Shown one piece after another: positions 27,645 to 37,393 of a stretch of DNA of 64,000 nt; position 1 is the stretch's first letter; each line of letters starts with the position of its first letter. The translations under genes were made by a program, and so were the position numbers. The notes beneath the pieces were generated by a model. The model saw only the letters and a list, made by a program, of their open reading frames with translations. It was not told where the DNA came from and made no database searches. This DNA comes from Albimonas pacifica. Its GTDB lineage: Bacteria > Pseudomonadota > Alphaproteobacteria > Rhodobacterales > Rhodobacteraceae. The stretch lies in assembly GCF_900113695.1 (NCBI RefSeq), contig NZ_FOQH01000002.1, positions 62,001-126,000 on the forward strand, read 5' to 3'.

Positions 27645-29618
27645 ATGGACGATCTCAGCAAGCAGAGCCTCGACCCGGTCACGTTCGAGGTCCTCAAGAA
27701 CAGCTTTATAACTTCAGTCGACCAGATGGCGGAGCGGATGCTGCGCACCTGCTATTCGTTCGTCATCTACAACCGCGACTTTTCAAATGGCCTGCATGAC
27801 GCGGAGGGCAACTCCGTCGCGCAGGGCAATCAGGACATCGCGGTCCACGTCGGGACCCTGCACTACACCTGCAAGGACGTGCTGCGCTATTTCGAAGGCG
27901 AGATGCTGCCCGGCGACGTCTACGCCATCAACGACCCCTATGCGGGGGGCACGCATTTTTCGGACGTGCGACTGGTGCGGCCGATCTTCGACGACGACGC
28001 GCTGATCGGCTTCTCCCAGTCCAACGGCCACTGGTCGGACTTGGGCGGGACCGTGCCCGGCTCCTTCGACGTGATGTCGCGCCAGATGTTCGGCGAGGCG
28101 GTGCGGATCACGCCCGTCAGGCTTTTCCACGGCGGCCGCTTCTGCCGCGACGTGGCGGACCTGATCGCCAACAACACCCGCGACCCGGGCTCGATCATCG
28201 GGGACATCCACTCCCAGGCCCAGGCCACCCAGGTGGCCGAACGCGACGTCCTGCGCCTGGTGCGCAAATACGGCCGCGACCAGGTCACCCAGGGCATGGC
28301 CGAGGTCCAGGACTACGTCGAGCGCGCCATGCGCCAGCGGATCGCCGCGCTGCCCGACGGGACCTGGGAGACGGTGGACTACATCGACCGCGACCTGTCG
28401 CAGGGCGAGGGCATGATCCCGATCCGGATCAAGATGACCATCAAGGGCGACGAGATCCTCTTCGACTTCGAGGGCTCTCACCCGACCATCGCCTCGATGT
28501 ACAACTCCGCCCCCGGCGCGACCTTCTCGGCGGTGGTGGCGGGGACCAAGACCTTCTTCCCCGACCTGCCGCTGAACTCCGGTTTCTACCGGGCGATCTC
28601 GGTGAAGGCCCCCCCGGGCTCCATCGTCGCCGCCGAGTGGCCGACGGCCGTCACCGGCTTCCTGATGCCCTTCGAAAAGATCATGAACGCGATCTTCGAG
28701 ATGTGGTCGCAGATCATGCCCGAGCGCGCCATCGCCTGCGCCTTCAACCTGGAATACCTGCTGTGCGGCGGGCGCGACCTGCGCAAGCCCGAGAAGCCGA
28801 TCTTCATGTTCTACGAGTGGCTTCCCGGCGGCTGGGGCGGGCGCAACGGCAAGGACGGCTCGGACGTCACCACCGCCTGTTTCGGCACCGGCCTGATGTC
28901 CCAGCCCAACGAGGGCAACGAGCGGGTGAACCCCACCCGCACGCTGCGCTTCGACATCCTCCAGGACTCGGCCGGGCCGGGGAAGTGGCGCGGCGGGGCC
29001 GGGGTGCAGAAGACCTCGGAGCTGCTGGCGAGCGAGGGCTCGGTGATGTCCTACATCTGCGACCGCGAGCGGGCGGTGGTCTGGGGGGTGGAGGGCGGCC
29101 TGCCCTCGATGCCCCACGGCCTGACGCTGACGAAGAAGGAGACGGGCGAGGACGTGTGGCTCGGCTCGGTCTTCTCGGACTACGCGGTGCATTCGGGGGA
29201 CGTCTTCGCCCGGCCCACCGCGGGCGGCGGCGGCTTCGGCGATCCGCTGGAGCGGGATCCTGCGAAGGTGCTGCTGGACGTGGTGGACGACTACGTCTCG
29301 ATCCGCCGGGCGGCGCTGGACTACGGCGTGGTGATCCGGGAGATCGACGCCGATCTCTGCGAGTACGAGATCGACGCCGAGGCCACCGAGACGCTGCGCG
29401 CCGAGATCCGGGGCAAGCGCCTCGGCTGGGCCCGCACCGACCCGGCCGAGGTCGCCGCGCGCTACCAGGCCGGCGAGATCGACGCGATGGATGCGCTGCG
29501 CCGCTACGCGACGATCCTCGACTGGAACACCGGCGAGCTGCTGCCCAAGTCCACCGCCCAGTTCCGCGAGAGTTTCGAGAAGCGGACCGTGGCGCACTGG
29601 GCCGAGGTCGCCGCCTGA
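27645..29618 (+). CDS. hyuB: Hydantoinase/oxoprolinase-family subunit B, copy 4 (long form)
   Basis: A 657-aa HyuB-family subunit, the longest of the four. The core has 'LDPVTFEVLKNSFITSVDQM', 'INDPYAGGTHFSDVRLVRP', 'SQSNGHWSDLGGTVPGS' and 'TAGGGGFGDPLERDPAKV'. After the usual family end there are roughly 70 further residues ('LGWARTDPAEVAARYQAGEI' through 'VAHWAEVAA') not seen in the other copies. The start follows hyuA4 by 3 bp. A strong terminator follows. Confidence 0.9.
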   Translation: MDDLSKQSLDPVTFEVLKNSFITSVDQMAERMLRTCYSFVIYNRDFSNGLHDAEGNSVAQGNQDIAVHVGTLHYTCKDVLRYFEGEMLPGDVYAINDPYAGGTHFSDVRLVRPIFDDDALIGFSQSNGHWSDLGGTVPGSFDVMSRQMFGEAVRITPVRLFHGGRFCRDVADLIANNTRDPGSIIGDIHSQAQATQVAERDVLRLVRKYGRDQVTQGMAEVQDYVERAMRQRIAALPDGTWETVDYIDRDLSQGEGMIPIRIKMTIKGDEILFDFEGSHPTIASMYNSAPGATFSAVVAGTKTFFPDLPLNSGFYRAISVKAPPGSIVAAEWPTAVTGFLMPFEKIMNAIFEMWSQIMPERAIACAFNLEYLLCGGRDLRKPEKPIFMFYEWLPGGWGGRNGKDGSDVTTACFGTGLMSQPNEGNERVNPTRTLRFDILQDSAGPGKWRGGAGVQKTSELLASEGSVMSYICDRERAVVWGVEGGLPSMPHGLTLTKKETGEDVWLGSVFSDYAVHSGDVFARPTAGGGGFGDPLERDPAKVLLDVVDDYVSIRRAALDYGVVIREIDADLCEYEIDAEATETLRAEIRGKRLGWARTDPAEVAARYQAGEIDAMDALRRYATILDWNTGELLPKSTAQFRESFEKRTVAHWAEVAA

Positions 29619-29622
29619 TGCC

Positions 29623-29656
29623 GGGGCGCGGCGGGTCTTCCGCCGCGCCCCGTTTC
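29623..29656 (+). terminator. Intrinsic terminator of hyuA4-hyuB4
   Basis: A 12-bp perfect stem (ggggcgcggcgg / ccgccgcgcccc) with a 5-base loop lies 4 bp after the hyuB4 stop and is followed by gtttcg. Confidence 0.75.
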
Positions 29657-29704
29657 GTCCCGGCCGCCGCCGGGGCGCCGCCCCCCCGACCGGACCGCTG
29701 CGTG

Positions 29705-29743
29705 GCCGGCCGCGAGAGGCCCCGGGTCGAGCCCGGGGCGCCC
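29705..29743 (+). repeat. Dispersed GC-rich palindromic repeat, copy A
   Basis: A 39-bp unit whose core is the palindrome gccccggg-tcgag-cccggggc. The complete 39 bp recurs without a mismatch, in inverted orientation, at 58825-58863. Position between operons and the palindromic core match REP-like intergenic elements. Confidence 0.8.
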
Positions 29744-29779
29744 GTGGCGGCCGTCTCCCCAGATATCGAAGGACGCCGG

Positions 29780-30643
29780 ATGCCCCCCGCCAATTCCAGC
29801 GCCGAGTCCCGCAGGCTGCTGACCCCCGCCACGATCCCCGCGGCGCTCGAGGCGCAGGCCGCCGGCGCCCGGCTGCTGGCCGGGGGCACCTGGCTGATGC
29901 GCAGCGCCCTGCGCGACGAGCCCCTGACCGGCGCCTTCGCCTCCCTCCACGCGATCCCCGCGCTGAGCCGCCTGGACCTGACCCCCGAGGCCGCCGAGAT
30001 CGGCGCCGCGGTCACCCACGCCCGCCTCGCCGAGGCTCTCGCCGGGATCCCCGAGCTGGCCCCGCTGGCCGTCGCCGCCGGCGCCTCGGCCAACCCCGGC
30101 GTGCGGCGGGCGGCGACGCTGGGCGGCAACCTCTGCGCCACGGAGTTCCCAGCCGCCGACCTCGCCTGCGCCCTGCTGGCGCTGGAGGCGGATGTGGACC
30201 TGGAGCGGCTCTCGGGCCCCGGCCGGGTCTACATGGCGCAGTTCCTGGCCCGGCGCGAGGCGCTGCTGCCCGGCGCCCTGGTGGCCGGCGTCCGCATCCC
30301 GCGCCGGGCGGGCCGCCTCGGCGCCCATGTCCGCCTGCCGCTGCGCAAGGCGGGCGACTACCCGGTCGCCATCGTCTCGCTGACCGCCGAGGTCGCGGAC
30401 GGCCGCCTCTCCCGGCCCGTGATCGCCGTCGGCTCGGTGGAGCCGGTCGCCCGCCGCTGGGCGGAGCTGGAGGCGGCGCTGGACGGCGTGTCCCTGGACC
30501 CCGCCGCGGGGGCCTCCGCCGCCGCCGGCCTGCTCTCGTCCTTCTCGCCGCGCGAGGGGATCGAGGCGCCGGGCTGGTATCGGGCCGAGGTGCTGCCCGC
30601 CCTCGTCCGCCGCGCCCTCGCCGCCCTGGAGGCCTCCGCATGA
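29780..30643 (+). CDS. Molybdenum hydroxylase FAD-binding (medium) subunit
   Basis: A 287-aa subunit of the CoxM/xanthine dehydrogenase FAD family. It has 'LLAGGT' (residues 32-37) and 'TLGGN' (113-117), the two FAD pyrophosphate contacts, and the family's C-terminal domain. AAGGA precedes the ATG. It overlaps the 2Fe-2S subunit gene by 4 bp (ATGA), giving the order FAD, FeS, Mo subunit. It passes electrons from the iron-sulfur subunit to an acceptor. The whole complex hydroxylates an N-heterocycle or aldehyde; which one is not visible. Confidence 0.88.
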   Translation: MPPANSSAESRRLLTPATIPAALEAQAAGARLLAGGTWLMRSALRDEPLTGAFASLHAIPALSRLDLTPEAAEIGAAVTHARLAEALAGIPELAPLAVAAGASANPGVRRAATLGGNLCATEFPAADLACALLALEADVDLERLSGPGRVYMAQFLARREALLPGALVAGVRIPRRAGRLGAHVRLPLRKAGDYPVAIVSLTAEVADGRLSRPVIAVGSVEPVARRWAELEAALDGVSLDPAAGASAAAGLLSSFSPREGIEAPGWYRAEVLPALVRRALAALEASA

Positions 30644-31143
30644 TCCGCCTGCGCGTGAACGGCGAGCCGCTCGCCCTCGACCTCGACCCGATGACGCCGC
30701 TGGTCGACCTGCTGCGCCGCGACCTGGGCCTGACCGGCGCCAAGGCGGTCTGCCGGGAGGGGTTCTGCGGGGCCTGCACCGTCCATGTCGACGGCGAGCC
30801 GCGCCTCGCCTGCCTGACGCCGGCCGGGCTGGTGGATGGCCGCGAGGTCGTCACCATCGAGGGGCTGGGCCGCAACGCCCCGCCCTCGGTCGCGCCGGTG
30901 GACGACGCGGCCCTGCCGACGGCCCTGCAGCGGGCGATGCTGGAGGAGGACGCCGTGCAGTGCGGCATGTGCTTCCCCGGCATGGTCATGGCGCTGGCGC
31001 CGGTGCTGGAGGCGGAGCCCTCCATGGACCGGGAGGCCATCCGCCGGGCGATGACCGGCAATCTCTGCCGCTGCACGGGCTACGAGCGCATTCTTGACGC
31101 CGCCGTGCTCGCCCTGCGGCCCCAGCAGGAGGCCGCGGAATGA
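30640..31143 (+). CDS. Molybdenum hydroxylase [2Fe-2S] (small) subunit
   Basis: A 167-aa protein with two [2Fe-2S] clusters. The plant-ferredoxin type uses C38, C43, C46 and C58 ('CREGFCGACTVHVDG'). The helical domain uses C108, C111, C143 and C145 ('VQCGMCFPGM', 'GNLCRCTGYE'). All eight ligands are intact. It overlaps both neighbours by 4 bp, so the three subunits are translated together. It relays electrons from the molybdenum centre to FAD. Confidence 0.93.
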   Translation: MIRLRVNGEPLALDLDPMTPLVDLLRRDLGLTGAKAVCREGFCGACTVHVDGEPRLACLTPAGLVDGREVVTIEGLGRNAPPSVAPVDDAALPTALQRAMLEEDAVQCGMCFPGMVMALAPVLEAEPSMDREAIRRAMTGNLCRCTGYERILDAAVLALRPQQEAAE

Positions 31144-33455
31144 GCGCGCCTGATCCCGCCGCCCACGTGCTCGACCTGCCGCGCCGCGATGCGCGGGACA
31201 AGCTGACCGGCGCCACCCGCTACACCGTTGACCGGATGGGGGCGGGGGCGCTGCACGCCGCCATCCTGCGCGCGACCGGGCCGGCGGGGCGGATCGTGAC
31301 GCTGGACCTGGCGCCGGCGCTCTCGATGCCCGGCGTGCGGGGCGTCGCCGCCGCCGCCGACGCCCCCGGCCTGCACGGGATCGGCGTCGCCGACCACCCG
31401 CTCTTCGCCCGCGGCCACGTCCGCCAGCCCGGAGAGCCGCTGGCCGCCGTCGCCGCAGACACGCTCGACCAGGCCCGCGCGGCGCTGAAAGCCATCGTGG
31501 TCGAGATCGACCCGGACCCCGCCTGCCTGACGCTGGACGAGGCCGTCGCCCCCGGCGCCCGCCTCGTCCACCCCGACTGGCGCGACTACGCCACCCTGGT
31601 CGAGGGCGGCAACCGCCGCGACAACATCGCCTGGGAGGCCCGCGTCGACCGCGGCGAGGTCGACGCGGCCTTCGCAGACCCCACCATGCGCATCGTCGAG
31701 AGCGCCTACGAGGTCGGCCGCCAGTCGCACGTCCCCTTCGAGCCCCGCGCCGCCGTCGCCCGCTGGGAGGACGGCCGCGTGCACCTGGAATGCTCCACCC
31801 AGGCCCCCTGGACCGTGCGCCGGGTGACGGCCGAGGTGATGGGCATCGCGCCGAGCCAGGTCCGCGTCACCGTCCCCCCGGTGGGCGGCGGCTTCGGCCT
31901 GAAGTTCGACTGCTCCATCGAGCCCATCGCCGCGATCCTCGCCCGCAAGACCGGGCGGGCGGTGGCGCTGGAGCTGAGCCGCGCCGAGGAGGCGGCCTCC
32001 TGCCTCTGCCGGGAGAACGCCCGGATCCGCATCAGCTCCGCCATCGACCCGCAGGGCCATATCGCCGCCCGCGACGCCGAGGTGCTGATGGACTGCGGGG
32101 CCTACGGCGGCGAGCAGGTTTTTCTCACCACCATGACGGCGCATACGCTGGGCGGGAACTACCGCCTGGGCGCGGTCCGTCTGGTGACGAAAGCGGTCTA
32201 CACCAACACGCCCCCCAACGGCGCCTTCCGCGCCTGCAACGGCGTCTACTGCACCTTCGCGCTGGAGCGGCATACCGACGAGATCTGCGCCCAGCTGGGC
32301 CTCGACCCGCTGGAATTCCGCCGCGCCAACGTGGTCGGCGACGGCGACATCGGCGCCACGGGGCAGGTGTTCCGCGGGAACGTGCTGGGCGAGATGCTGG
32401 AGCGGATGGAGGACGCCTCCGTCCCCGTGCTGCCGGCCCTGTCGGGCACGCTCCCGGACGGCCGCCTCTATGGCCGGGCGCGGACGGTGGGGACCTGGTT
32501 CGTCTTCGTGGGGCCGTCCTCGGCCACGGTGCATCTGCATGACGACGGCTCGGCGACGCTGGTCACAGCGGGGGTGGAGATCGGGTCAGGCTCGATGGCC
32601 CAGGGGCTGCCGCAGATCGTGGCGGCGCAGCTGGGGATCGCGCCCGACAAGGTCGTGGTCCGCCAGGCCGACACCGACGCCAGCGGGCTCGACATGGGGG
32701 TGGGGGGCGGGCGCACCACCGTCTCGCTGGGCGCCGCCAGCCTGGAGGCCTGCGCGGCGGTGCGCGCGCAGCTGCTGGAAGCGGCCGCGGAGATGCTCCA
32801 GACCCCCGCCTCCGGCCTGATCCTGCGCGACGGGCGGGCCGAGATCGCGGCCTCCCCGGGCGCCGGCGTGCCGATCCCCGAGCTGGTCGGCCGGATCCAG
32901 GCCTCCCTCGGGCCCGTCGCCGGCCATGGCGCCTTCACCGCGCCGGGCGAGCCCGCCATGCCCGGCTGCACGGCGGGGCATTTCATCGAGGCGATCGACA
33001 TCCCCGTCCACGCCGTCCACGAGGCCGAGATCGCCCTCGACCCCGACACCGGCCATGTCGAGGTGCTGGCCTACCGCGTGGTGCAGGACGTGGGCCTCGC
33101 CCTGAACCCGCGCGCGGTGCGCGGGCAGATTCAGGGCGGGGTGGCGCAGGGCCTCGGCTACGCGCTGCACGAGGAGATCACCCACGACGCCGCCGGCGCG
33201 ATCCGCCAGACCGGCTTCGAGACCTACCGCATCCCCGGCGCGCTGGACGTGCCGCGGGTGGAGGCGATCCTGCACGAGGGCGGCCCCTCGATCGGGCCGC
33301 TGGGGATCAAGGGGGCGGGGGAGGTCCCGATCCTCAACGTCCCCGCCGCCATCGCCTGCGCGGTGGCGAACGCGGGGGGCGTGCGCGTGGGCGCGCTGCC
33401 GCTGACCCCGCCGCGGGTGCTGGCGCTGCTCCGCGGCCGGGGCGGCCGGGACTGA
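31140..33455 (+). CDS. Molybdenum hydroxylase catalytic (molybdopterin-cytosine-dinucleotide type) large subunit
   Basis: A 771-aa catalytic subunit. It has the molybdopterin-binding 'PVGGGFGLKFD', the loop 'PPNGAFRACNG', and the catalytic glutamate in 'GPLGIKGAGEVPIL' (E728). The Cys-bearing active-site loop of form I CO dehydrogenase (AYRCSFR) is absent, so this is a xanthine/nicotinate/aldehyde-type hydroxylase rather than CO dehydrogenase. It carries no signal peptide and should be cytoplasmic. No XdhC- or MobA-like maturation gene is adjacent. In this island it may hydroxylate a heterocycle before ring opening by a HyuAB enzyme; that link is inferred. Confidence 0.88.
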   Translation: MSAPDPAAHVLDLPRRDARDKLTGATRYTVDRMGAGALHAAILRATGPAGRIVTLDLAPALSMPGVRGVAAAADAPGLHGIGVADHPLFARGHVRQPGEPLAAVAADTLDQARAALKAIVVEIDPDPACLTLDEAVAPGARLVHPDWRDYATLVEGGNRRDNIAWEARVDRGEVDAAFADPTMRIVESAYEVGRQSHVPFEPRAAVARWEDGRVHLECSTQAPWTVRRVTAEVMGIAPSQVRVTVPPVGGGFGLKFDCSIEPIAAILARKTGRAVALELSRAEEAASCLCRENARIRISSAIDPQGHIAARDAEVLMDCGAYGGEQVFLTTMTAHTLGGNYRLGAVRLVTKAVYTNTPPNGAFRACNGVYCTFALERHTDEICAQLGLDPLEFRRANVVGDGDIGATGQVFRGNVLGEMLERMEDASVPVLPALSGTLPDGRLYGRARTVGTWFVFVGPSSATVHLHDDGSATLVTAGVEIGSGSMAQGLPQIVAAQLGIAPDKVVVRQADTDASGLDMGVGGGRTTVSLGAASLEACAAVRAQLLEAAAEMLQTPASGLILRDGRAEIAASPGAGVPIPELVGRIQASLGPVAGHGAFTAPGEPAMPGCTAGHFIEAIDIPVHAVHEAEIALDPDTGHVEVLAYRVVQDVGLALNPRAVRGQIQGGVAQGLGYALHEEITHDAAGAIRQTGFETYRIPGALDVPRVEAILHEGGPSIGPLGIKGAGEVPILNVPAAIACAVANAGGVRVGALPLTPPRVLALLRGRGGRD

Positions 33456-33463
33456 GCGGGGCC

Positions 33464-33500
33464 GCGCCCCCGCCGCCCGCGCGAGGGCGGGCGAGGGCGC
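33464..33500. terminator. Possible bidirectional hairpin between convergent genes
   Basis: In the 52-bp gap between the large-subunit gene and the oppositely oriented ATPase gene, gcgccc-(ccgcc)-gcccgc pairs with gcgggc-(ga)-gggcgc around a 6-base loop. There is no T-run on either side, and with this base composition it is only a candidate. Confidence 0.4.
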
Positions 33501-33507
33501 GGGGCGC

Positions 33508-34497
33508 TCAGGCCTCGGGGAAGTGGCAGGCGGCCAGGGTGGGGGCGCCGGAGAGCTCCGGACGTTCCTGCCGGCAGATCGGCTGCGCCTTCCAGCAGCG
33601 CGGCGCGAAGGGGCAGCCGGGGGGGACGTTGAGGGGCGAGGGCAGCTCCCCCTCCAGCCGGATCCGGTTGCGCTTCTGGCGGGGATCGGCCTTGGGCGTC
33701 GCCGAGAGCAGCGCGCGCGTGTAGGGGTGGCGCGGGGCGGCGAAGACCGCGTCGCGGGTCCCGATCTCCACCGGGCGGCCGAGATACATCACCGCCACCT
33801 TGTCGGCCATGTGCTTCACCACCGACAGGTCGTGGGAGATGAAGAGATAGGCGAGGTTCAGCCGCTCCTGCAGGTCGATCAGCAGGTTGAGGATCTGGCT
33901 CTGCACCGAGAGGTCCAGCGCCGAGACCGGCTCGTCCAGCACCAGCACCTTGGGGTCCAGCATCAGCGCGCGCGCCACCGCGATGCGCTGGCGCTGGCCG
34001 CCGGAGAACATGTGCGGATAGCGGTCGTAATGCTCGGGGCGCAGGCCGGTGAGGGCAAGCGTCTCGCGCGCGCGCCGCTCCCGCTCGGCTTTCGGCATGT
34101 CGGGGCGGTTGATCAGGAGGGGCTCCTCCAGGATCGAGCCGATGCGCTGGCGCGGGTTGAGCGAGCCGTAGGGGTCCTGGAAGACGATCTGCACGTCGGT
34201 GCGCAGGCGCTTGAGCGCCTCGCCCTGCGCCTTCACGCCGCCGATCTCGAAGGTCCCGCCGGTGGGGGGCTCGATCATCGCGACCAGGCGGGCGAGGGTG
34301 GACTTGCCGCAGCCGCTCTCGCCGACCACCGCCAGCGTCTCGCCGGCATGGAGGGTGAAGGAGGCCTCCGACAGCGCCTTCACCGTGCGGGGCTTGCCGA
34401 GGAAGCCGCCCTTCACCTCGTACCAGCGCGAGAGGTTGCGGGCGACGAGGGCGGGGGCGGCCTCCGCCTGGGCGGGGGCCTGGGTCTGGACGCTCAT
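33508..34497 (-). CDS. dppF: Dipeptide/oligopeptide-type ABC transporter ATPase (DppF)
   Basis: A 329-aa ATPase, last gene of the minus-strand peptide transporter operon. It has Walker A 'GESGCGKST', signature '[15 protein letters not shown]' and Walker B '[12 protein letters not shown]'. The C-terminal oligo_HPY cysteine segment '[18 protein letters not shown]' is typical of Dpp/Opp ATPases. It overlaps dppD by 4 bp. It energises uptake through DppBC. The exact ligand (dipeptide, oligopeptide or nickel complex) cannot be decided. Confidence 0.9.
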   Translation of the reverse strand: MSVQTQAPAQAEAAPALVARNLSRWYEVKGGFLGKPRTVKALSEASFTLHAGETLAVVGESGCGKSTLARLVAMIEPPTGGTFEIGGVKAQGEALKRLRTDVQIVFQDPYGSLNPRQRIGSILEEPLLINRPDMPKAERERRARETLALTGLRPEHYDRYPHMFSGGQRQRIAVARALMLDPKVLVLDEPVSALDLSVQSQILNLLIDLQERLNLAYLFISHDLSVVKHMADKVAVMYLGRPVEIGTRDAVFAAPRHPYTRALLSATPKADPRQKRNRIRLEGELPSPLNVPPGCPFAPRCWKAQPICRQERPELSGAPTLAACHFPEA

Positions 34498-35471
34498 GCC
34501 TCGGCCTCCGCGGCGTGGGTCAGGGGATAGTGGCAGCGCGCGAGGCCGAGCTCGGGCGAGGCCGGCTTCGGCGGCGTGCTCCGGCAGCGGTCGTCGGCGA
34601 AGCGGCAGCGCGGCGCGAAGAGGCAGCCGGGCGGCCGGTCGAACTGGCCGGGCACGATGCCGGGGATGGTCGGCAGGCGCCGCTCGGTCGCGCGCTCGGG
34701 CAGGGCCGCGAGCAGGGCGGCCGTATAGGGGTGGCGCGGGGTGGAGAAGAGCGGGATCGCCGGCTGCTCCTCGACCTTCTGACCCGCGTACTGGACCTGC
34801 ACCCGCTCCGCCGTCTCGGCCACCACGCCCATGTCGTGGGTGATCAGGATCAGGGCCATCCCCTGCTCCTGCTGGAGGGTGGTCAGAAGCTCGAGGATCT
34901 GGGCCTGGATGGTGACGTCGAGCGCGGTGGTCGGCTCGTCGGCGATCAGCAGCTTGGGGTCGCAGGCGAGCGCCATGGCGATCATCACCCGCTGGGACAT
35001 GCCGCCCGAGAGCTGGTGGGGGAAGGCGCGCAGCCGCGCCTCGGGGTCCGGGATGCCGACCATCTCGAACAGCTCGACCGCGCGGGCGTGGCGCGCGCGG
35101 CGGTCGAGGTCGGTGTGCAGGCGCAGCGCCTCCTTGATCTGGAAGCCGGCGGTGAAGCAGGGGTTCAGCGAGCTCATCGGCTCCTGGAAGATCATCGCCA
35201 TGTCGCGGCCGATGATCCGGCGGCGCTGGCGCGCCGACATGCCCAGCAGGTCGTGGCCGTCGAAGCGCATCACCTCGGCGGTGATCGTGGCGGTCCAGGG
35301 CAGCAGGCCCATCATGGCGAGCATCGAGACGGACTTGCCCGACCCGCTTTCGCCCACGATGGCGAGCAGCTCGCCCTGGTCCACGCTCACGTCCACGCCG
35401 TCGACCGCGCGGAAGGTCCCGCCGGCGGTGGCGAATTCGACCGAGAGGTCGCGGATTTCAAGCAGCGCCAT
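34494..35471 (-). CDS. dppD: Dipeptide/oligopeptide-type ABC transporter ATPase (DppD)
   Basis: A 325-aa ATPase partner of DppF. It has Walker A 'GESGSGKS', signature '[15 protein letters not shown]', Walker B '[12 protein letters not shown]' and the C-terminal cysteine segment '[18 protein letters not shown]'. It starts 4 bp after dppC ends and overlaps dppF. Confidence 0.9.
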   Translation of the reverse strand: MALLEIRDLSVEFATAGGTFRAVDGVDVSVDQGELLAIVGESGSGKSVSMLAMMGLLPWTATITAEVMRFDGHDLLGMSARQRRRIIGRDMAMIFQEPMSSLNPCFTAGFQIKEALRLHTDLDRRARHARAVELFEMVGIPDPEARLRAFPHQLSGGMSQRVMIAMALACDPKLLIADEPTTALDVTIQAQILELLTTLQQEQGMALILITHDMGVVAETAERVQVQYAGQKVEEQPAIPLFSTPRHPYTAALLAALPERATERRLPTIPGIVPGQFDRPPGCLFAPRCRFADDRCRSTPPKPASPELGLARCHYPLTHAAEAEA

Positions 35472-35475
35472 GATC

Positions 35476-36381
35476 TCAGCTCCGCTTCAGCTTCGGGTCC
35501 AGCGCGTCGCGCAGACCGTCGCCCATCAGGTTGATCGCCAGCACCGTCACCAGGATCGCGAGGCCGGGGAAGGTGACCACCCACCAGGCGCGCAGGATGA
35601 ACTCCCGCGCTTCGGCCAGCATCGTCCCCCACTCTGGCGTCGGCGGCTGGGCGCCCATGCCGAGGAAGCCCAGCGCGGCGGCGTCGAGGATGGCGGTGGA
35701 GAAGGACAGGGCCCCCTGCACGATGATCGGCGACAGGCAGTTGGGCAGCACGGTGATGAACATCAGCCGCAGCTTCGAGGCGCCGGCGACGCGGGCCGCG
35801 GTGACGTAGTCCTTGGACCGCTCCGACAGGGCCGAGGCGCGGGTCAGGCGCACGTAATGGGGCTGCAGGACGATGGCGATGGCGATCATCGCGTTGGTCA
35901 GCGACGGCCCCAGGATCGCCACCAGCACCAGCGCCAGCAGCAGCGAGGGGAAGGCGAGGATGATGTCCATCACCCGCATGATCAGCGTGTCGACCCACTT
36001 GGGCGCGAAGCCCGCCAGCAGCCCGATGACGATGCCGCCGGAGGCCGCGAAGGCCACCACCACCACGCCGACGTAGAACGAGAACCGCGCGCCGTGCAGC
36101 AGGCGCGAGAGCATGTCGCGGCCCACCGCATCGGTGCCCAGCGGAAACTCCCAGCTTCCGCCCTCGACCCAGAACGGGGGCTGCAGGAGGTGGTCGCGAT
36201 ACTGCACGATCGGGTCGTGGGGGGCGATCAGGTCCGCCAGCACGGCGACCGCGACGAAGGCCGCGAAGACCCACATGCCGATGACGGCGCCGCGGTTCTC
36301 CTTGAAATAGCGCCAGAACTCGGAGAGCTGGCCGGGGCGTTTCGCGCCCGCCGAGGCGGGGAGGTTGGAGGCGTCGACCAT
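35476..36381 (-). CDS. dppC: Dipeptide/oligopeptide-type ABC transporter permease (DppC)
   Basis: A 301-aa inner-membrane permease with the DppC N-terminal cytoplasmic segment ('[20 protein letters not shown]'), about six transmembrane stretches, and the ATPase-contact loop '[20 protein letters not shown]'. It lies 4 bp after dppB. Confidence 0.9.
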   Translation of the reverse strand: MVDASNLPASAGAKRPGQLSEFWRYFKENRGAVIGMWVFAAFVAVAVLADLIAPHDPIVQYRDHLLQPPFWVEGGSWEFPLGTDAVGRDMLSRLLHGARFSFYVGVVVVAFAASGGIVIGLLAGFAPKWVDTLIMRVMDIILAFPSLLLALVLVAILGPSLTNAMIAIAIVLQPHYVRLTRASALSERSKDYVTAARVAGASKLRLMFITVLPNCLSPIIVQGALSFSTAILDAAALGFLGMGAQPPTPEWGTMLAEAREFILRAWWVVTFPGLAILVTVLAINLMGDGLRDALDPKLKRS

Positions 36382-36385
36382 GCTC

Positions 36386-37393
36386 TCAGCCCTTCCGGAT
36401 GCGCGGGTTGATGAAGCCGTAGACCACGTCCACGGTCAGGTTCACGATCATCACGATCACGGCGATCAGCAGCAGGCCCCCCTGCACCGCGGGGTAGTCG
36501 CGCCGGAAGATCGAATCGACCATCCACTTGCCGATGCCGGGCCAGGAGAAGATCGTCTCGGTCAGGATCGCGCCGGCGAGCAGCGTGCCGACCGAGAGGC
36601 CGATGACGGTCACCACCGGGATCAGGGCGTTGCGCAGCGCGTGCACGCCGTTGATGCCGAAGGGGCCGAGGCCCTTGGCCCGCGCGGTGCGGATGTAGTC
36701 CTCCGACAGCACCTCGAGCATGGCCGAGCGGGTCTGGCGCGCGATCACCGCCAGCGGGATGGTGCCCAGCACGACGGTCGGCAGGATCAGGTGCTGCACG
36801 GCCGAGGCGAAGGCCCCCTTCTCGCCCGAGATCAGGCTGTCGATCAGCATGAAGCCGGTGGGCTGGGGGAAGAAGAACATCAGCGAGATGCGCCCCGAGA
36901 CCGGCGTCCACTGCAGCCAGCCCGAGACCACGATGATCAGCAGGAGCGCCCACCAGAAGATCGGCATCGAGTAGCCGACCAGCGCCGTCGACATCAGCGC
37001 CCGGTCGAAGAACTTGCCGCGGTTCACCGCGGCGATCACGCCGGCCGGCAGGCCCAGCAGCACCGCGAAGGCCATGGCGCAGACCGACAGCTCGAGCGTC
37101 GCGGGGAACAGGGCGAAGAACTCGTCCCAGACCGGCTTCTTGGTCACGAAGCTCTGGCCCAGGTCGCCCTGCATCACGCCCCAGAGGTAGTCGAGGTATT
37201 GCTCCCAGATCGGCCGGTCGAAGCCGAACTGGCGCACCAGCTCGGCGTGGCGCTCCTCGGTGATGCCGCGCTCGCCGGCCATGACGATGATCGGGTCGCC
37301 CGGCAGGGCGCGGATGAAGGCGAAGGAGATCAGCGTCACGCCGAAGAAGGTCGGAAGGAACGTGAGCAGGCGGGAGAGAAGGAACTTGAGCAT
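36386..37393 (-). CDS. dppB: Dipeptide/oligopeptide-type ABC transporter permease (DppB)
   Basis: A 335-aa permease. The N-terminus 'MLKFLLSRLLTFLPTFFGVT' and 'FAFIRALPGDP' is the classic DppB start, and the EAA loop is 'YIRTARAKGLGPFGINGVHA'. The ATG shares one base with the stop of the M24 peptidase gene (TGATG), showing coupled translation. Confidence 0.92.
   Translation of the reverse strand: MLKFLLSRLLTFLPTFFGVTLISFAFIRALPGDPIIVMAGERGITEERHAELVRQFGFDRPIWEQYLDYLWGVMQGDLGQSFVTKKPVWDEFFALFPATLELSVCAMAFAVLLGLPAGVIAAVNRGKFFDRALMSTALVGYSMPIFWWALLLIIVVSGWLQWTPVSGRISLMFFFPQPTGFMLIDSLISGEKGAFASAVQHLILPTVVLGTIPLAVIARQTRSAMLEVLSEDYIRTARAKGLGPFGINGVHALRNALIPVVTVIGLSVGTLLAGAILTETIFSWPGIGKWMVDSIFRRDYPAVQGGLLLIAVIVMIVNLTVDVVYGFINPRIRKG

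Noticed and set aside
31140-33455. Carbon monoxide dehydrogenase large subunit
   Set aside because: The cysteine-containing AYRCSFR active-site loop is not present; the corresponding loop reads GAFRACNG.
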